64,000 nt of DNA from JAZKFT01 sp040386335 (GTDB lineage: Bacteria > Bacteroidota > Bacteroidia > Chitinophagales > Chitinophagaceae), in the NCBI GenBank assembly GCA_040386335.1, contig JAZKFT010000037.1:1-64000 (forward strand). Direction: 5' to 3'. Each line of letters begins with the position of its first letter. The stretch's first letter is position 1. Below, piece after piece: positions 53,885-63,892 of this stretch. Below the pieces are notes generated by a model. The model did no database searches, was not told the origin of the DNA, and was given only the letters and a program-made list of their open reading frames with translations. The position numbers and the translations under genes were made by a program.

Positions 53885-55195
53885 ATGAAGACAAAAACGT
53901 TGCGGCGGGACAAAGTAAACATCATCACTCTTGGATGCAGCAAAAACCTGGTAGACAGTGAAGTCCTGAGCGGGCAATTGAGGGCCAATGAGATAGATGT
54001 GGTTCATGAAAACAGCAAGCGGGACCATAATATAGTGGTGGTAAATACCTGCGGCTTTATTGATAAGGCCAAAGAGGAAAGTGTAAATACCATCCTTGAC
54101 CAGGTGGAACTAAAGCGCCGCGGAAAATTGGACAAAGTATATGTAACAGGCTGTCTCAGCGAACGCTACCGTGAAAACCTGATGCAGGAAATACCTGAGG
54201 TGGATGCCTGGTTTGGTACTTTGGAATTGCCACTGATGCTGAAACAATTTGACGCAGATTATAAAAGCGAATTGCTGGGCGAACGGATGCTAAGTACGCC
54301 CAAGCATTATGCCTACATGAAAATAAGTGAGGGCTGCAACCGTACCTGTTCGTTTTGTGCCATACCATTAATGCGTGGAAAACATGTAAGCCGGCCAATG
54401 GATGCGCTGGTGGACGAAGCAAAACGCCTCGTTCAGGGCGGTGTGAAGGAAGTGATGCTGATAGCCCAGGAACTTACTTACTATGGCCTGGATATTTACA
54501 AGGAACGCACCCTTCCGGAACTGATGCATAAACTGGCTGGTGTGCCTGGCCTCGAATGGATCCGCCTGCACTATGCCTATCCTTCTAAATTTCCGCTGGA
54601 GATCATTGATGCCATGAAGGCACATGATAATATCTGTAACTACCTGGATATGCCGCTGCAACATGCGGCTAACAATATGCTGAAAAGCATGAAGCGCCAA
54701 ATTACGCGGGAAGAAATGGAGGATCTCGTGGGCGAGATAAGAAACCGGTTGCCGGAAATTTGTTTAAGAACAACATTGATAGCAGGCTTTCCCGGCGAAA
54801 CAGAAAAAGATGTGGAAGAATTGAAAACCTTTTTACAAAAAATGCGTTTTGACCGCGTGGGTATTTTTAGCTACAGCCATGAAGAGAATACCAGTGCTTA
54901 CGACCTTGTCGATGATGTTCCGGCCGAAGTAAAGGAACAGAGAGCTCAGGAGATCATGGAAGTGCAACAGGAGATCAGCCTGGAGAAAAATGAAGAAAAA
55001 GTAGGCAAAACCTTTAAGGTGCTGATTGATAAGAAAGAAGCCGGCCGCTACCTTGGCCGTACGGAATTTGATAGTGTGGAAGTGGACAATGAAGTGGTGA
55101 TCAACAGCGCCAAAAAATTGCCAATCGGGGAGTTTGTGCAGGTGAAAATTACCAAAGCCTACGATTACGATTTAGAAGGCGAGGTGATCCCGTAG
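53885..55195 (+). CDS. rimO: Ribosomal protein S12 methylthiotransferase RimO
   Basis: A 436-residue radical-SAM enzyme that methylthiolates the conserved Asp of ribosomal protein S12. The N-terminal UPF0004 domain has Cys18, Cys56 and Cys90 for the auxiliary cluster. The radical-SAM motif is CNRTCSFC with Cys151, Cys155, Cys158; MRGKHVSR follows, and a TRAM domain ends the protein (about 370-436). Its TAG stop (55193-55195) is part of the GTAG head of a REP-like palindrome. Confidence 0.97.
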   Translation: MKTKTLRRDKVNIITLGCSKNLVDSEVLSGQLRANEIDVVHENSKRDHNIVVVNTCGFIDKAKEESVNTILDQVELKRRGKLDKVYVTGCLSERYRENLMQEIPEVDAWFGTLELPLMLKQFDADYKSELLGERMLSTPKHYAYMKISEGCNRTCSFCAIPLMRGKHVSRPMDALVDEAKRLVQGGVKEVMLIAQELTYYGLDIYKERTLPELMHKLAGVPGLEWIRLHYAYPSKFPLEIIDAMKAHDNICNYLDMPLQHAANNMLKSMKRQITREEMEDLVGEIRNRLPEICLRTTLIAGFPGETEKDVEELKTFLQKMRFDRVGIFSYSHEENTSAYDLVDDVPAEVKEQRAQEIMEVQQEISLEKNEEKVGKTFKVLIDKKEAGRYLGRTEFDSVEVDNEVVINSAKKLPIGEFVQVKITKAYDYDLEGEVIP

Positions 55196-55295
55196 AGACG
55201 CCATGCATGGCCTCTCCTTCATGTTAAAAATTAATAACGGTAGGTAAAAAATAAACGTCATGGTGGTGGTAGTTGCAGAGCTACGTGTCTGCCCT
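55192..55295 (+). repeat. Pair of GTAG-headed REP-like palindromes
   Basis: The first (55192-55216) has the GTAG head and an 11-bp stem GAGACGCCATG / CATGGCCTCTC with one mismatch. The second (55269-55295) has GTAG, stem GCAGA / TCTGC with loop GCTACGTG; it looks like a decayed copy of the palindrome at 12891-12917. The first supplies the rimO stop codon. Confidence 0.65.
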
Positions 55296-55375
55296 GAAAT
55301 TTCTTTATGCCCGAATATATTTACCCACCATCGAAATAATAAACAGGATTTAAAATAAAACACAGGTGCTGATTT

Positions 55376-56992
55376 ATGCAAACCAATTGTACCTATTTAC
55401 CTTACCCGGATACCCATTCCTTTTCCAAATTGGTGTTGGATTATCTAAACGCCGACGAAAAATTACAACCCTTTTATCAGCATCCTGTTTCGCTGGAAGG
55501 AATGAAAAAATCGATCAACGCAAGAAGAACGTTTACAACCAACAGAAAGGTGTTGGTAGATGAATTGTCCCACCAATATGCCGGCTACGAATTAACACCG
55601 GTACAGCAAGCCAACCTGTTGCTGTTAATGCAAGAGAACACCTTTACTATCACCACGGCTCATCAACCCAATATTTTCACAGGACATCTATACTTCATTT
55701 ACAAGATTCTGCACACGATCAAGCTGTGCCAGCTATTAAAAGAGGAGTTACCCGAAAACCAATACGTACCTGTGTTTTACATGGGCAGCGAAGATGCCGA
55801 CCTTGACGAATTGGGTCATATAAATGTGGATGGCGAAAAACTGGAATGGGAAACCAATCAAACGGGGGCGGTGGGAAGGATGCATACAAATGGCCTGGAA
55901 AAAATTATTGAAAGATTGGAGGGTGAGTTCGGCAATCTACCTTATGGCGAAGAAATGAAGCGTCTCTGCACCGAAGCTTACACCAAACACGATAATATAC
56001 AAACAGCAACCCTGTACCTGGTAAATGAACTATTTAAGAACTACGGATTGCTGGTATTGATTCCAGATAATGCAAACCTGAAAAGGTTGTTTAATAGCAT
56101 CGTAAAAAAGGAACTCACAGAACAATTCAGCCACAAACTGGTAGCTGAAACAATCGCCCAAATCGGTGAGCATTATAAAGTGCAGGCCGGCGGACGTGAC
56201 CTGAATTTATTCTACCTGGATGATAGTGGCAAAAGGGAGCGGATTGAATTAATAAATGCAACATTCCAGGTACCGAACCTCGGTTTGATTTTTACAGAAT
56301 CAGCAATGCTGCAGGAATTGGAAGAACACCCTGAAAGGTTCAGCGCCAATGTGATTCTCCGCGGTGTTTTCCAGGAAATGATTCTGCCCAATATTGCATT
56401 TATAGGTGGTGGGGGAGAACTGGCCTATTGGCTGGAGTTAAAAAAGGTGTTTGAAGCTGTTAATGTTCCTTACCCCATGCTTATTTTGCGAAACTCCTTT
56501 TTGATCATTGAGCCCAAACAAAAAAGGTTGATGAATGCTTTGCAGTTAACCGTTCCCCAATTGTTTTTGGGCGAAATGGAACTGCAAAACCTGCTTACCG
56601 AAAGATCTACCAAAAACAGGTTAAAGCTTGACGAGGAAGAAGAGCAGGTAAACCAGCTATATGCACAGATGCAATGGCTGGCTGCTGCCGTGGATCCAAC
56701 GCTTCAGCCGCATGTCGCTTCATTGCATACGCGTTCGTTACAAAGCATTCATGGCCTTGAAAAGAAAATGCTTCGTGCCGAAAAACGCAAAAACACCGAT
56801 CAACACAAGCAATTGTCCAATTTGCGTTCTGCCATTTGCCCCAATAATTCTTTACAGGAACGGGTTGATAATTTTATGCCACTGTACGCTAAGTACGGCA
56901 AGGATCTGATTGATGTTTTGTACCAACATTCGTTGGGGCTGGAAGGCCAATTCGGCATCGTAGAAATTTTGGCCGCTGAACCTCATAATTAA
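55376..56992 (+). CDS. bshC: Bacillithiol biosynthesis cysteine-adding enzyme BshC
   Basis: A 538-residue cytoplasmic enzyme that joins cysteine to glucosaminyl malate in the last step of bacillithiol synthesis. Recognised by TTAHQPNIFTGHLYFIYKI, PVFYMGSEDADLDELGH, YWLELKKVFE and PYPMLILRNSF, plus a C-terminal coiled coil (about 400-460). The other bsh genes are not in the window. It follows rimO by 180 bp containing two REP-like palindromes. Confidence 0.95.
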   Translation: MQTNCTYLPYPDTHSFSKLVLDYLNADEKLQPFYQHPVSLEGMKKSINARRTFTTNRKVLVDELSHQYAGYELTPVQQANLLLLMQENTFTITTAHQPNIFTGHLYFIYKILHTIKLCQLLKEELPENQYVPVFYMGSEDADLDELGHINVDGEKLEWETNQTGAVGRMHTNGLEKIIERLEGEFGNLPYGEEMKRLCTEAYTKHDNIQTATLYLVNELFKNYGLLVLIPDNANLKRLFNSIVKKELTEQFSHKLVAETIAQIGEHYKVQAGGRDLNLFYLDDSGKRERIELINATFQVPNLGLIFTESAMLQELEEHPERFSANVILRGVFQEMILPNIAFIGGGGELAYWLELKKVFEAVNVPYPMLILRNSFLIIEPKQKRLMNALQLTVPQLFLGEMELQNLLTERSTKNRLKLDEEEEQVNQLYAQMQWLAAAVDPTLQPHVASLHTRSLQSIHGLEKKMLRAEKRKNTDQHKQLSNLRSAICPNNSLQERVDNFMPLYAKYGKDLIDVLYQHSLGLEGQFGIVEILAAEPHN

Positions 56993-57049
56993 AGTTTTAA
57001 TTTGAAAGTTTTTAAGGCAGAGCAGATGCCTTGCCCGTTAACATCCCAC

Positions 57050-57080
57050 TTGCTTACATTGGATCATTTTTATTCCTTTG
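57050..57080 (+). promoter_or_regulatory. Candidate promoter of the GH20 gene
   Basis: TTGC at 57050-57053, 19 bp, then TTCCTTTG at 57073-57080 (one mismatch). It ends five bases before the ATG at 57086, implying a nearly leaderless mRNA. Confidence 0.35.
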
Positions 57081-57085
57081 CTTAT

Positions 57086-59008
57086 ATGAAAAAAATTGCC
57101 ATCTCTCTTCTCATGCTTTTTATAGCAGGTGAAGTAGTCAGTCAAATCGAACCAGTTATCGCAATTATTCCACAGCCTGTTTCTATGGTGAAATCCGGTG
57201 CTGGTTTTAACCTCAACGAAGCGTATATACGGCTTCTAAAAGAGGATAAAAACCTTAGAAGTATAGCTTCCCAATTCAATAATCAAATCAAAAATGCTAT
57301 TGGCTACGGTTTAGAAGTATTAGTGGTAGAAGAAAACCGTGTGGCTAAAATGCCTGCCATTACTTTTTCAATTAACCCAACACTCAACGTTGAACTTGGC
57401 AAAGAAGGGTATACACTAAAGTCAAATAAAGCGGGGCTTATCATAGAGGCAAGAGAGCCGGCTGGCATTTATTACGGTGTACAAACCTTGTTGCAACTGC
57501 TGCCCAAAGAAATTGAAAGTAAATCCAAAATTAATAGAGCCGGTTGGCCAGTGCCAGGTGTTACCATTACCGACTACCCGAGATTTGGCTGGCGTGGGTT
57601 AATGTTCGATGTGAGCCGGCACTTTTTTACCAAAGCGGAGGTTAAGGATTTTATCGACCAGATGGCGAAGTATAAATACAACCTGTTGCACTTGCATTTA
57701 ACCGACGACCAGGGTTGGAGACTTGAAATAAAAAGCCTTCCCAAACTCACCGAAACAGGTGCATGGCGGGTAGATAAAACCGGAACTTTTGGCACTTTCA
57801 GCGAACCTGCTGTTGACGAACCTAAGACCTACGGCGGTTTCTTTACACAGACCGACATAAAAGAAATTATTCAGTATGCACAGGCCCGTTTTGTAAATAT
57901 CCTGCCCGAAATAGATGTTCCGGGACACAGTATGGCCGCCCTGGCAGCATACCCTGATTTAAGCACTACTCCAGGTCAGCCTTATACCGTAAATGCCGGT
58001 AACCGGTTTATGATATGGCCTCCCGGTGGTCATTTTTACGGAACAATAGATAATGCCCTGAATCCTGCCAACGAAAAAGTGTACGAATTACTGGACAAGG
58101 TTTTTACCGAAGTGGCTGCCCTTTTTCCTTTTGAATACATCCATATGGGCGGCGACGAAACTGCAAGGAATTTTTGGGAAAAAAGCGACGACATCAAGGC
58201 GCTGATGAAACGCGAAAACCTGAAGGATCTCAACGAAGTGCAAAGCTATTTTGTAAAACGGGTGGAGAAAATCATCCGCTCGAAAGGCAAAAAAATGATT
58301 GGCTGGGATGAGATACTCGAAGGCGGTCTGGCACCTAATGCTGCTGTTATGAGCTGGCGTGGCATGAAAGGTGGTATTGAAGCTGCAAAAGCCGGCCATG
58401 AAGTAGTGATGAGCCCTACAACTCATGCTTATCTTGATTATATGCAGGGGGATGCATCCATAGAACCGCCGGTATATGCAACGCTTCGTCTTCAAAAGGC
58501 TTACCAGTTTGAGCCGGTGCCTGAAGGTGTGGATGCCAAACTGATCAAAGGTGGACAGGCTAATATCTGGACGGAACAGATTTATAATACCAGGCACCTG
58601 CAATATATGATGTGGCCACGTGCATTTGCAATTGCCGAAGCGCTGTGGTCGCCAAAGTCGAAAAGGAATTGGAATGATTTTGTAAATCGTACTGAAATGC
58701 AGTTTCAGCGATTGGATATGGCAGGAGTGAAATATGCACCGAGCATGTACGATCCAATCATCACAGCCAAAAAAGACAGCAACGAAAAGCTGTTGATTGA
58801 ACTTTCAAACGAGATTGAAGGCCTCGATATTTATTACAGTTTTGATAATTCTTCTCCTGATAACTTTTATCCCAAATACATCAAAACCCTGGTGCCTCCC
58901 AAAGATGCCTTAAAGCTACGGGTCATCACCTACCGCGGCGAAAAGCCCGTGGGTAGGGAACTCACATTACTCATTAAGGATCTGGAAAAACGTGCAGGTG
59001 TTAAGTGA
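57086..59008 (+). CDS. Beta-N-acetylhexosaminidase GH20
   Basis: A 640-residue exported enzyme (signal peptide 1-19). A GH20b domain (about 25-160) precedes the TIM barrel, with HLHLTDDQGWRLEIK and the catalytic pair D357-E358 in HMGGDE. The C-terminal part (about 560-640) is a small beta domain (LDIYYSFDNSSPD) as in family members with a chitobiase-like end. It releases terminal GlcNAc or GalNAc from glycans or chitin fragments. I start at ATG 57086 (MKKIAISLLM); an earlier TTG at 57002 lacks signal peptide character. Confidence 0.93.
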   Translation: MKKIAISLLMLFIAGEVVSQIEPVIAIIPQPVSMVKSGAGFNLNEAYIRLLKEDKNLRSIASQFNNQIKNAIGYGLEVLVVEENRVAKMPAITFSINPTLNVELGKEGYTLKSNKAGLIIEAREPAGIYYGVQTLLQLLPKEIESKSKINRAGWPVPGVTITDYPRFGWRGLMFDVSRHFFTKAEVKDFIDQMAKYKYNLLHLHLTDDQGWRLEIKSLPKLTETGAWRVDKTGTFGTFSEPAVDEPKTYGGFFTQTDIKEIIQYAQARFVNILPEIDVPGHSMAALAAYPDLSTTPGQPYTVNAGNRFMIWPPGGHFYGTIDNALNPANEKVYELLDKVFTEVAALFPFEYIHMGGDETARNFWEKSDDIKALMKRENLKDLNEVQSYFVKRVEKIIRSKGKKMIGWDEILEGGLAPNAAVMSWRGMKGGIEAAKAGHEVVMSPTTHAYLDYMQGDASIEPPVYATLRLQKAYQFEPVPEGVDAKLIKGGQANIWTEQIYNTRHLQYMMWPRAFAIAEALWSPKSKRNWNDFVNRTEMQFQRLDMAGVKYAPSMYDPIITAKKDSNEKLLIELSNEIEGLDIYYSFDNSSPDNFYPKYIKTLVPPKDALKLRVITYRGEKPVGRELTLLIKDLEKRAGVK

Positions 59009-59037
59009 TACATGATGTATCCAGGTAAAAGTCAGAG

Positions 59038-59196
59038 GTCATTAGTCATTAGTCATTAGTCATTAGTCATTAGTCATTAGTCATTGGTCATTGGGTCAAT
59101 GGGTCATTGGGTCTACTAAAGTGATGTGGTAATTTATCACTATTAACCCAATGGCCCATTGACCTATTGACCCAATGACCCAATGACCCAATGACC
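59038..59196. repeat. Inverted pair of heptamer/octamer arrays
   Basis: The left arm has six perfect GTCATTA units (59038-59079), then GTCATTG and octamers of the type GGTCATTG to 59113. The right arm (59145-59196) is made of the complement. Bases 59086-59113 pair with 59169-59196 over 28 positions with a single mismatch, a very long stem with a loop of about 55 nt. Only this element and a small CGTTC / GAACG hairpin (59243-59256) are seen in 59009-59339. Confidence 0.92.
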
Positions 59197-59339
59197 AAAA
59201 TATCAGTCATCAACAAATGGCTGCCCCTGAGTTTGTTGCACTCGTTCTCGGGAACGATTGCGTAAATATTCACCTGGTAGCTGATTGCCCGGTTAAAATA
59301 TCTGCTTAGCATTACTTGCTTAAAACAAACGATTGCATT

Positions 59340-62300
59340 ATGAGAAATTTTACCCGGTACTTTTTTGTACTTATTACAGTGTTTTTATTCGCGCAAAACA
59401 AAGGAAGCGCCCAGTTACTGCAGTTATTGCCTGCAGAAATCCCTACAATAGCCAATGGCAGTGCCTCTAGTATTTTAAAACAAAACGCCCTGGTTAAGAT
59501 CCAGCAAATTGGCGTTACAGGGTCAGCTGGTAACTATGTGGAGCTGAATAATAGCAATCCAACACCGGTTTTGAATGTGAATACAACCGATGCAATTACC
59601 ATTGAATCCCTTACGGACATCACGACTCTAAAACTAAGAATTTCATCCAACGGGGCTGCAACGACAACAAAACCATTTGTAGGATACAGTTCCACGATTT
59701 CTCCCATGGGCTCAGCAACAGTAGCCATTGCTTCCTGCGAAATGGTGATACCAGGCGCAACAGGAACCACCTTTACCAATGTAACGTATACTGTGCCGGC
59801 AGGTACCAGGTTCATCATCGTAGTTCGCGGCAAGTCATGTGATACTGCCCTTGCAAATACAACCACCTGCAGGGTGGCGCAAATAGATGTTGGTTACGAT
59901 CCGGGTACCCCGCCTACCGTCAGCACTACTTTTGCCGGCGCTACCGGTGGCTCTACGGGAACCGCCACCGGAAATATATCTGCTGGCGGAACCACCACCG
60001 TAACAGCAAGTGGTTTTTGTTTTGGTACTGCCTTGAACCCATCGCTAACCGATGGCGTTGTTTCCACCTCACCGGTTACGACTTCGGCAAGTTTTACATT
60101 GCCAATTACCGGGTTGTCGGCTGGCACGCTTTACCATGTACGAGCTTATGCCACGAATGGCGGGGGAACCAGTTATGGTGCTGATCAAACTTTTACAACA
60201 GATGCTGTGCCAACCCTTACCTTAAATCCATCGGCTTTGGCTTTTGGTGAATTGTATCAAAATACCATGTCTGAAAAAAGCTATGTCCTGGCAGGCTCTT
60301 ACCTGACTGGTTTTCCTGATAATATTGTCGTCAATGCACCGGCGGGATATGAAGTATCACTTACATCAGGCTCAGGATTTGCATCAGCTTTAAATGTGCC
60401 ATACGCTTCGGCCACTCTTGCAAACACAACTATTTATGTAAAATTCAGCCCTACAGGTGTCGCCGCATACAACGGATCTATATCACATGCAGGTGGCGGC
60501 GACAGCAAATTATTGACGATTACCGGTAATGGAGTATTGTATAAAACCGGCGATTATATGTCGAAGGCATCAGCAGGCTGGGATGCGGTGTCCACCTGGA
60601 ATAAATGGGATGGTGCTGCCTGGGTAGCATCTGCTGATTTCCCCAATTCTACCACTGCAAATGTGTTTATTGATGGATTTAATGTCACCGGTACAACGTC
60701 TTCAAGAAACTGTGCCAATCTGACCCTCCAGAACAATGGAACCTTCAAGACAAACAGCGCTGTGAAATCGCCATTCTATATTAAAGTATATGGTACTACA
60801 GTGCAGGTAAACACTGGCTGCCAGATGGGTAGCGTTGATGCCAACCAGGGAGACCTCGCTGATGGCTTGAGCATCGATTATTTTGGAACCGGAGCGAATC
60901 CTACCTGTACTATCACAGGCGGTGGCGCCATTAACGTGAGCAGGCTAAGGACGAACACGGCCGGCACAACAATTATCATCAATACCAATGTATCACTTAA
61001 CTACCATGGTGGTGGTAATTTTGGAAATGCAGCGGCATATTATACAGTCGCAGGCGATGGTAATACCCTTACTGTAAACCCCGGTAAAACATTGACTTTT
61101 GCGCCTTGGGCCTGTTATTTCCCCATTGCCAGCAGTCATGCAAGCGGTACATTTTCACAAACAATCAATATCAATGGCACGGTAACATTTATGCCGGGTA
61201 ATCCGATACCGGACACCGTAGCCGCCTCAAGGGTTGGCTGGCATACCAGTGGCTATATGAGCAATGCGATTACTGCCGGCAAGTTTTTGAATGTAAATGT
61301 TGGCAGTACCGGTATTCTGAATGTAACCGAATTATATCCCAATGGTACCCTTGCCAATAACAATCCAGGTACAGGCGCAGTCTCCGGCCTGACCGTTGCT
61401 GCGGGTGGAGTTATAAACGTGAGTGGCATTGCAGATTTTAGAAATCCCGCTCAAACCGTTATAGGTGACGGAACATTCAACCTTGGCGCTTTGGCCAAAC
61501 TTCGTATCGGATCTGTCGCAGGTATTGCAGCAGCCGGTGCCGCTGGTAGTATTCAAACTGCAACGCGCACATTCCCAACAACAGCCCATTATTTGTACGA
61601 GGGAATAGATCCGCAGGTAACAGGTAGTGGTCTGCCTGCTACAGTGGCCAGCCTTTTGGTCAACAATACGGATGGCGTTTCATTAACTGGTAATGTGGAG
61701 GCGCTTGATTCTTTAAAGTTAACGCTGGGTAGTTTGTATACCGGTAACGATACAGTGACGACAAAAACAGTAATCGGCGGTAGTGCATCCTCCTTTGTAG
61801 TTACCGATGGGCCTGGAGCTCTTAAAATCAGGAATATAGGTGCAGCACCTGTTACATTCCCGGTAGGACCAGCAGCTTCGCTGTACAATCCCGTGATCAT
61901 TGCTAACAGCGGTACTGCAGACAACTTTGCGGTAGGTACCGGTACTGTGGCACCCAATTATATTAACGGCACTGGACCAAGTGTAAATGCAGCATGGTAT
62001 ATCGGTGAAGAAGTCCCTGGTGGATCCAATGCTACGCTTACCACACAATGGGACGCCAGCCAGGAGCCAGCCGGGTTTACCTCTAATAAAAGCCAGGCAT
62101 TCCTTTTTCATAGCGACGGGTTTGGGGCAACAGGTACGGTAACGCCTCAAAACATTACCGGGCTGTACACCATCACTGCTAGTGGATTTACAGAATTCTC
62201 ACCATTTGGTGTGGGTAGCTCACCCGTAATTCTGCCAATTGTGCTGGAATATTTTAAAGGAAATAAAGCCAATGGTGGTAATGCTATCAACTGGAAGGTA

Positions 62301-62783
62301 AATTCCACATCGGCTAATATTACGATGGAGATAGAGCGTAGTACCGATGGCCGCAGGTTTAACAGCATTGCCACGATAAATGCGGACCAGGCCAGGTGTG
62401 CATTGCCATTCGACATAGTGGATGCACATCCGCTGAATGGCACAAACTACTATCGCCTGAAGATGATAGACATGGATGGCAAACTAAGCTATAGCGCCAT
62501 AATCGCGATTATGGGTGCCGGCAAAGGATTCGAAGTTGTGGGTATGTACCCGACGGTTGTAAACAGTAATGGCTTCTTAAGTGTAAGTGCTACCAATGCC
62601 GGAAAAATGCAAACCACAATTACGGACATCAGCGGTCGCAATATCCGGACATCAACTCATGTTGTTGCAGCTGGCAGCAACCTGGTACTGGTTGATTGTT
62701 CAACACTTGCCGACGGTGCTTATCAACTGACAGTGTATTCCGATGGTGCCATAAACCGTACAATCAGGTTTATTAAACAATAA
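59340..62783 (+). CDS. Large secreted protein with T9SS C-terminal sorting domain
   Basis: A 1147-residue exported protein (signal peptide 1-24). Visible parts: an N-terminal beta domain (about 25-190), a fibronectin-like unit (about 190-290, TGLSAGTLYHVRAYATNGGGTSYG), a choice-of-anchor-like domain (about 295-405, LNPSALAFGELYQN), a long parallel-beta-like region rich in Asn, Thr and Gly (about 405-950), and a C-terminal Por/T9SS sorting domain (about 1070-1147, ISGRNIRTS, LADGAYQLTVYSDG). It should be exported by type IX secretion and attached or released. Role unknown. I start at ATG 59340. Confidence 0.85.
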   Translation: MRNFTRYFFVLITVFLFAQNKGSAQLLQLLPAEIPTIANGSASSILKQNALVKIQQIGVTGSAGNYVELNNSNPTPVLNVNTTDAITIESLTDITTLKLRISSNGAATTTKPFVGYSSTISPMGSATVAIASCEMVIPGATGTTFTNVTYTVPAGTRFIIVVRGKSCDTALANTTTCRVAQIDVGYDPGTPPTVSTTFAGATGGSTGTATGNISAGGTTTVTASGFCFGTALNPSLTDGVVSTSPVTTSASFTLPITGLSAGTLYHVRAYATNGGGTSYGADQTFTTDAVPTLTLNPSALAFGELYQNTMSEKSYVLAGSYLTGFPDNIVVNAPAGYEVSLTSGSGFASALNVPYASATLANTTIYVKFSPTGVAAYNGSISHAGGGDSKLLTITGNGVLYKTGDYMSKASAGWDAVSTWNKWDGAAWVASADFPNSTTANVFIDGFNVTGTTSSRNCANLTLQNNGTFKTNSAVKSPFYIKVYGTTVQVNTGCQMGSVDANQGDLADGLSIDYFGTGANPTCTITGGGAINVSRLRTNTAGTTIIINTNVSLNYHGGGNFGNAAAYYTVAGDGNTLTVNPGKTLTFAPWACYFPIASSHASGTFSQTININGTVTFMPGNPIPDTVAASRVGWHTSGYMSNAITAGKFLNVNVGSTGILNVTELYPNGTLANNNPGTGAVSGLTVAAGGVINVSGIADFRNPAQTVIGDGTFNLGALAKLRIGSVAGIAAAGAAGSIQTATRTFPTTAHYLYEGIDPQVTGSGLPATVASLLVNNTDGVSLTGNVEALDSLKLTLGSLYTGNDTVTTKTVIGGSASSFVVTDGPGALKIRNIGAAPVTFPVGPAASLYNPVIIANSGTADNFAVGTGTVAPNYINGTGPSVNAAWYIGEEVPGGSNATLTTQWDASQEPAGFTSNKSQAFLFHSDGFGATGTVTPQNITGLYTITASGFTEFSPFGVGSSPVILPIVLEYFKGNKANGGNAINWKVNSTSANITMEIERSTDGRRFNSIATINADQARCALPFDIVDAHPLNGTNYYRLKMIDMDGKLSYSAIIAIMGAGKGFEVVGMYPTVVNSNGFLSVSATNAGKMQTTITDISGRNIRTSTHVVAAGSNLVLVDCSTLADGAYQLTVYSDGAINRTIRFIKQ

Positions 62784-62803
62784 GTTGTAAAAATAAATTT
62801 TAG

Positions 62804-62837
62804 AAATGGGCTGTCACGAAGTGGGCGGCCCATTTTT
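62804..62837 (+). terminator. Intrinsic terminator after the T9SS cargo gene
   Basis: AAATGGGC (62804-62811) pairs with GCCCATTT (62828-62835), with an inner CAC / GTG stem, followed by T residues. Confidence 0.7.
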
Positions 62838-62860
62838 ATATTGTAATGAGAGATGGGCCC

Positions 62861-62890
62861 GGTCATTGGTCAATAGTCAATAGGTCATTG
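62861..62890. repeat. Short heptamer array (GGTCATT / AGTCAAT)
   Basis: Four degenerate units of the same type as at 18779-18855 and 59038-59196. Confidence 0.7.
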
Positions 62891-62986
62891 ATTCTCCTGG
62901 TAGTATGTATTATAGTGGAATCACTGCTGATTCAATGATTACTCAATATTTAAGCTTGCAAACAGGTTTATAAAGGGGGCGGATTA

Positions 62987-63892
62987 TTAATCACCCGGGG
63001 GAACAGCCACTTGTATTTTAAACAGGGTGCTTTCACCATTGTCGTTATCACTTACCAGATGTGCTACAAGGCTATTGGCTTCCCTGTTTTCAAAACATAT
63101 TGACTCAACCTTTTGGCCAACAAAAACAGGGTCTGCTTTTGCCAGGTTAAGTAAATGGTCCGGCTTTATCGTGGGGTGAAGGAGCCGCCGGGAAATATTA
63201 TGGATACATCCAATATAACTGTCCCCAATGCCGCCATCATCGTAGGCATTCGTTGTTTCTTCAACAGAAGCGGTAAAGAATAGTATATCTGTCGGGGCGT
63301 GAAAAGATAAAGCGGAAATACCAATAGGGAAATCCTGGAAAGGCATTTCAATGTTAATGATCTGTAATGGTGTCGTTGCTTGTTCCAGGAAGTAACTGGC
63401 AGAGGTGACAAAAAGCAAATTGTCAGGGTTGTTTTTATTGCCACGGTTACTCAATAACAACTGGCTGCCAACCGAAGTGGCGCCTTCTATATTCACCTCG
63501 CTCACTCCTGCATCTGAAAGCCGTTGTGTAAATACACGGGTGTCAAAAATCTCAAAGGTTGAGGCTTCATTTGCAGGTAAAGAAAGGAGGAATGCCCTTT
63601 CTCTCAAAGCCCTGGATGCGGATCCTAATGCCAATAAGTGGGCAAATCCATTGTGTTCAATGATGGCAGACGCCTCAATATCCGCCTTTTCTATTTTTGG
63701 GATCCGTTTCTCTCCGCTTGCAAACAGGTTGATATAGGTCAGCGGCTCATAAGCGGTATCCAGCACTACCACCTGGCGGGCATCATCGCCCATCAGGTAA
63801 ATATTGCCATCAAAAAATTCCATAGCAGAACCGCTGGGGAAGTCTTTTAGCACCACCATTTTTTGAAGGGTAATATGGAAAGGAGCCGACAT
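62987..63892 (-). CDS. Hypothetical propeller-like protein
   Basis: A 301-residue protein without signal peptide that I do not recognise with confidence. Repeating strand pairs (SAMEFFDGNIYLMGDD, GFAHLLALGSASR, NIEGATSVGSQLLLSNRGNK, ISALSFHAPTDILFFTAS, QKVESICFENREANSLVAHLVSDND) suggest a small beta-propeller. Its ATG overlaps the TAA stop of the upstream gene by one base (TAATG), so the two are translationally coupled. Confidence 0.65.
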   Translation of the reverse strand: MSAPFHITLQKMVVLKDFPSGSAMEFFDGNIYLMGDDARQVVVLDTAYEPLTYINLFASGEKRIPKIEKADIEASAIIEHNGFAHLLALGSASRALRERAFLLSLPANEASTFEIFDTRVFTQRLSDAGVSEVNIEGATSVGSQLLLSNRGNKNNPDNLLFVTSASYFLEQATTPLQIINIEMPFQDFPIGISALSFHAPTDILFFTASVEETTNAYDDGGIGDSYIGCIHNISRRLLHPTIKPDHLLNLAKADPVFVGQKVESICFENREANSLVAHLVSDNDNGESTLFKIQVAVPPGD

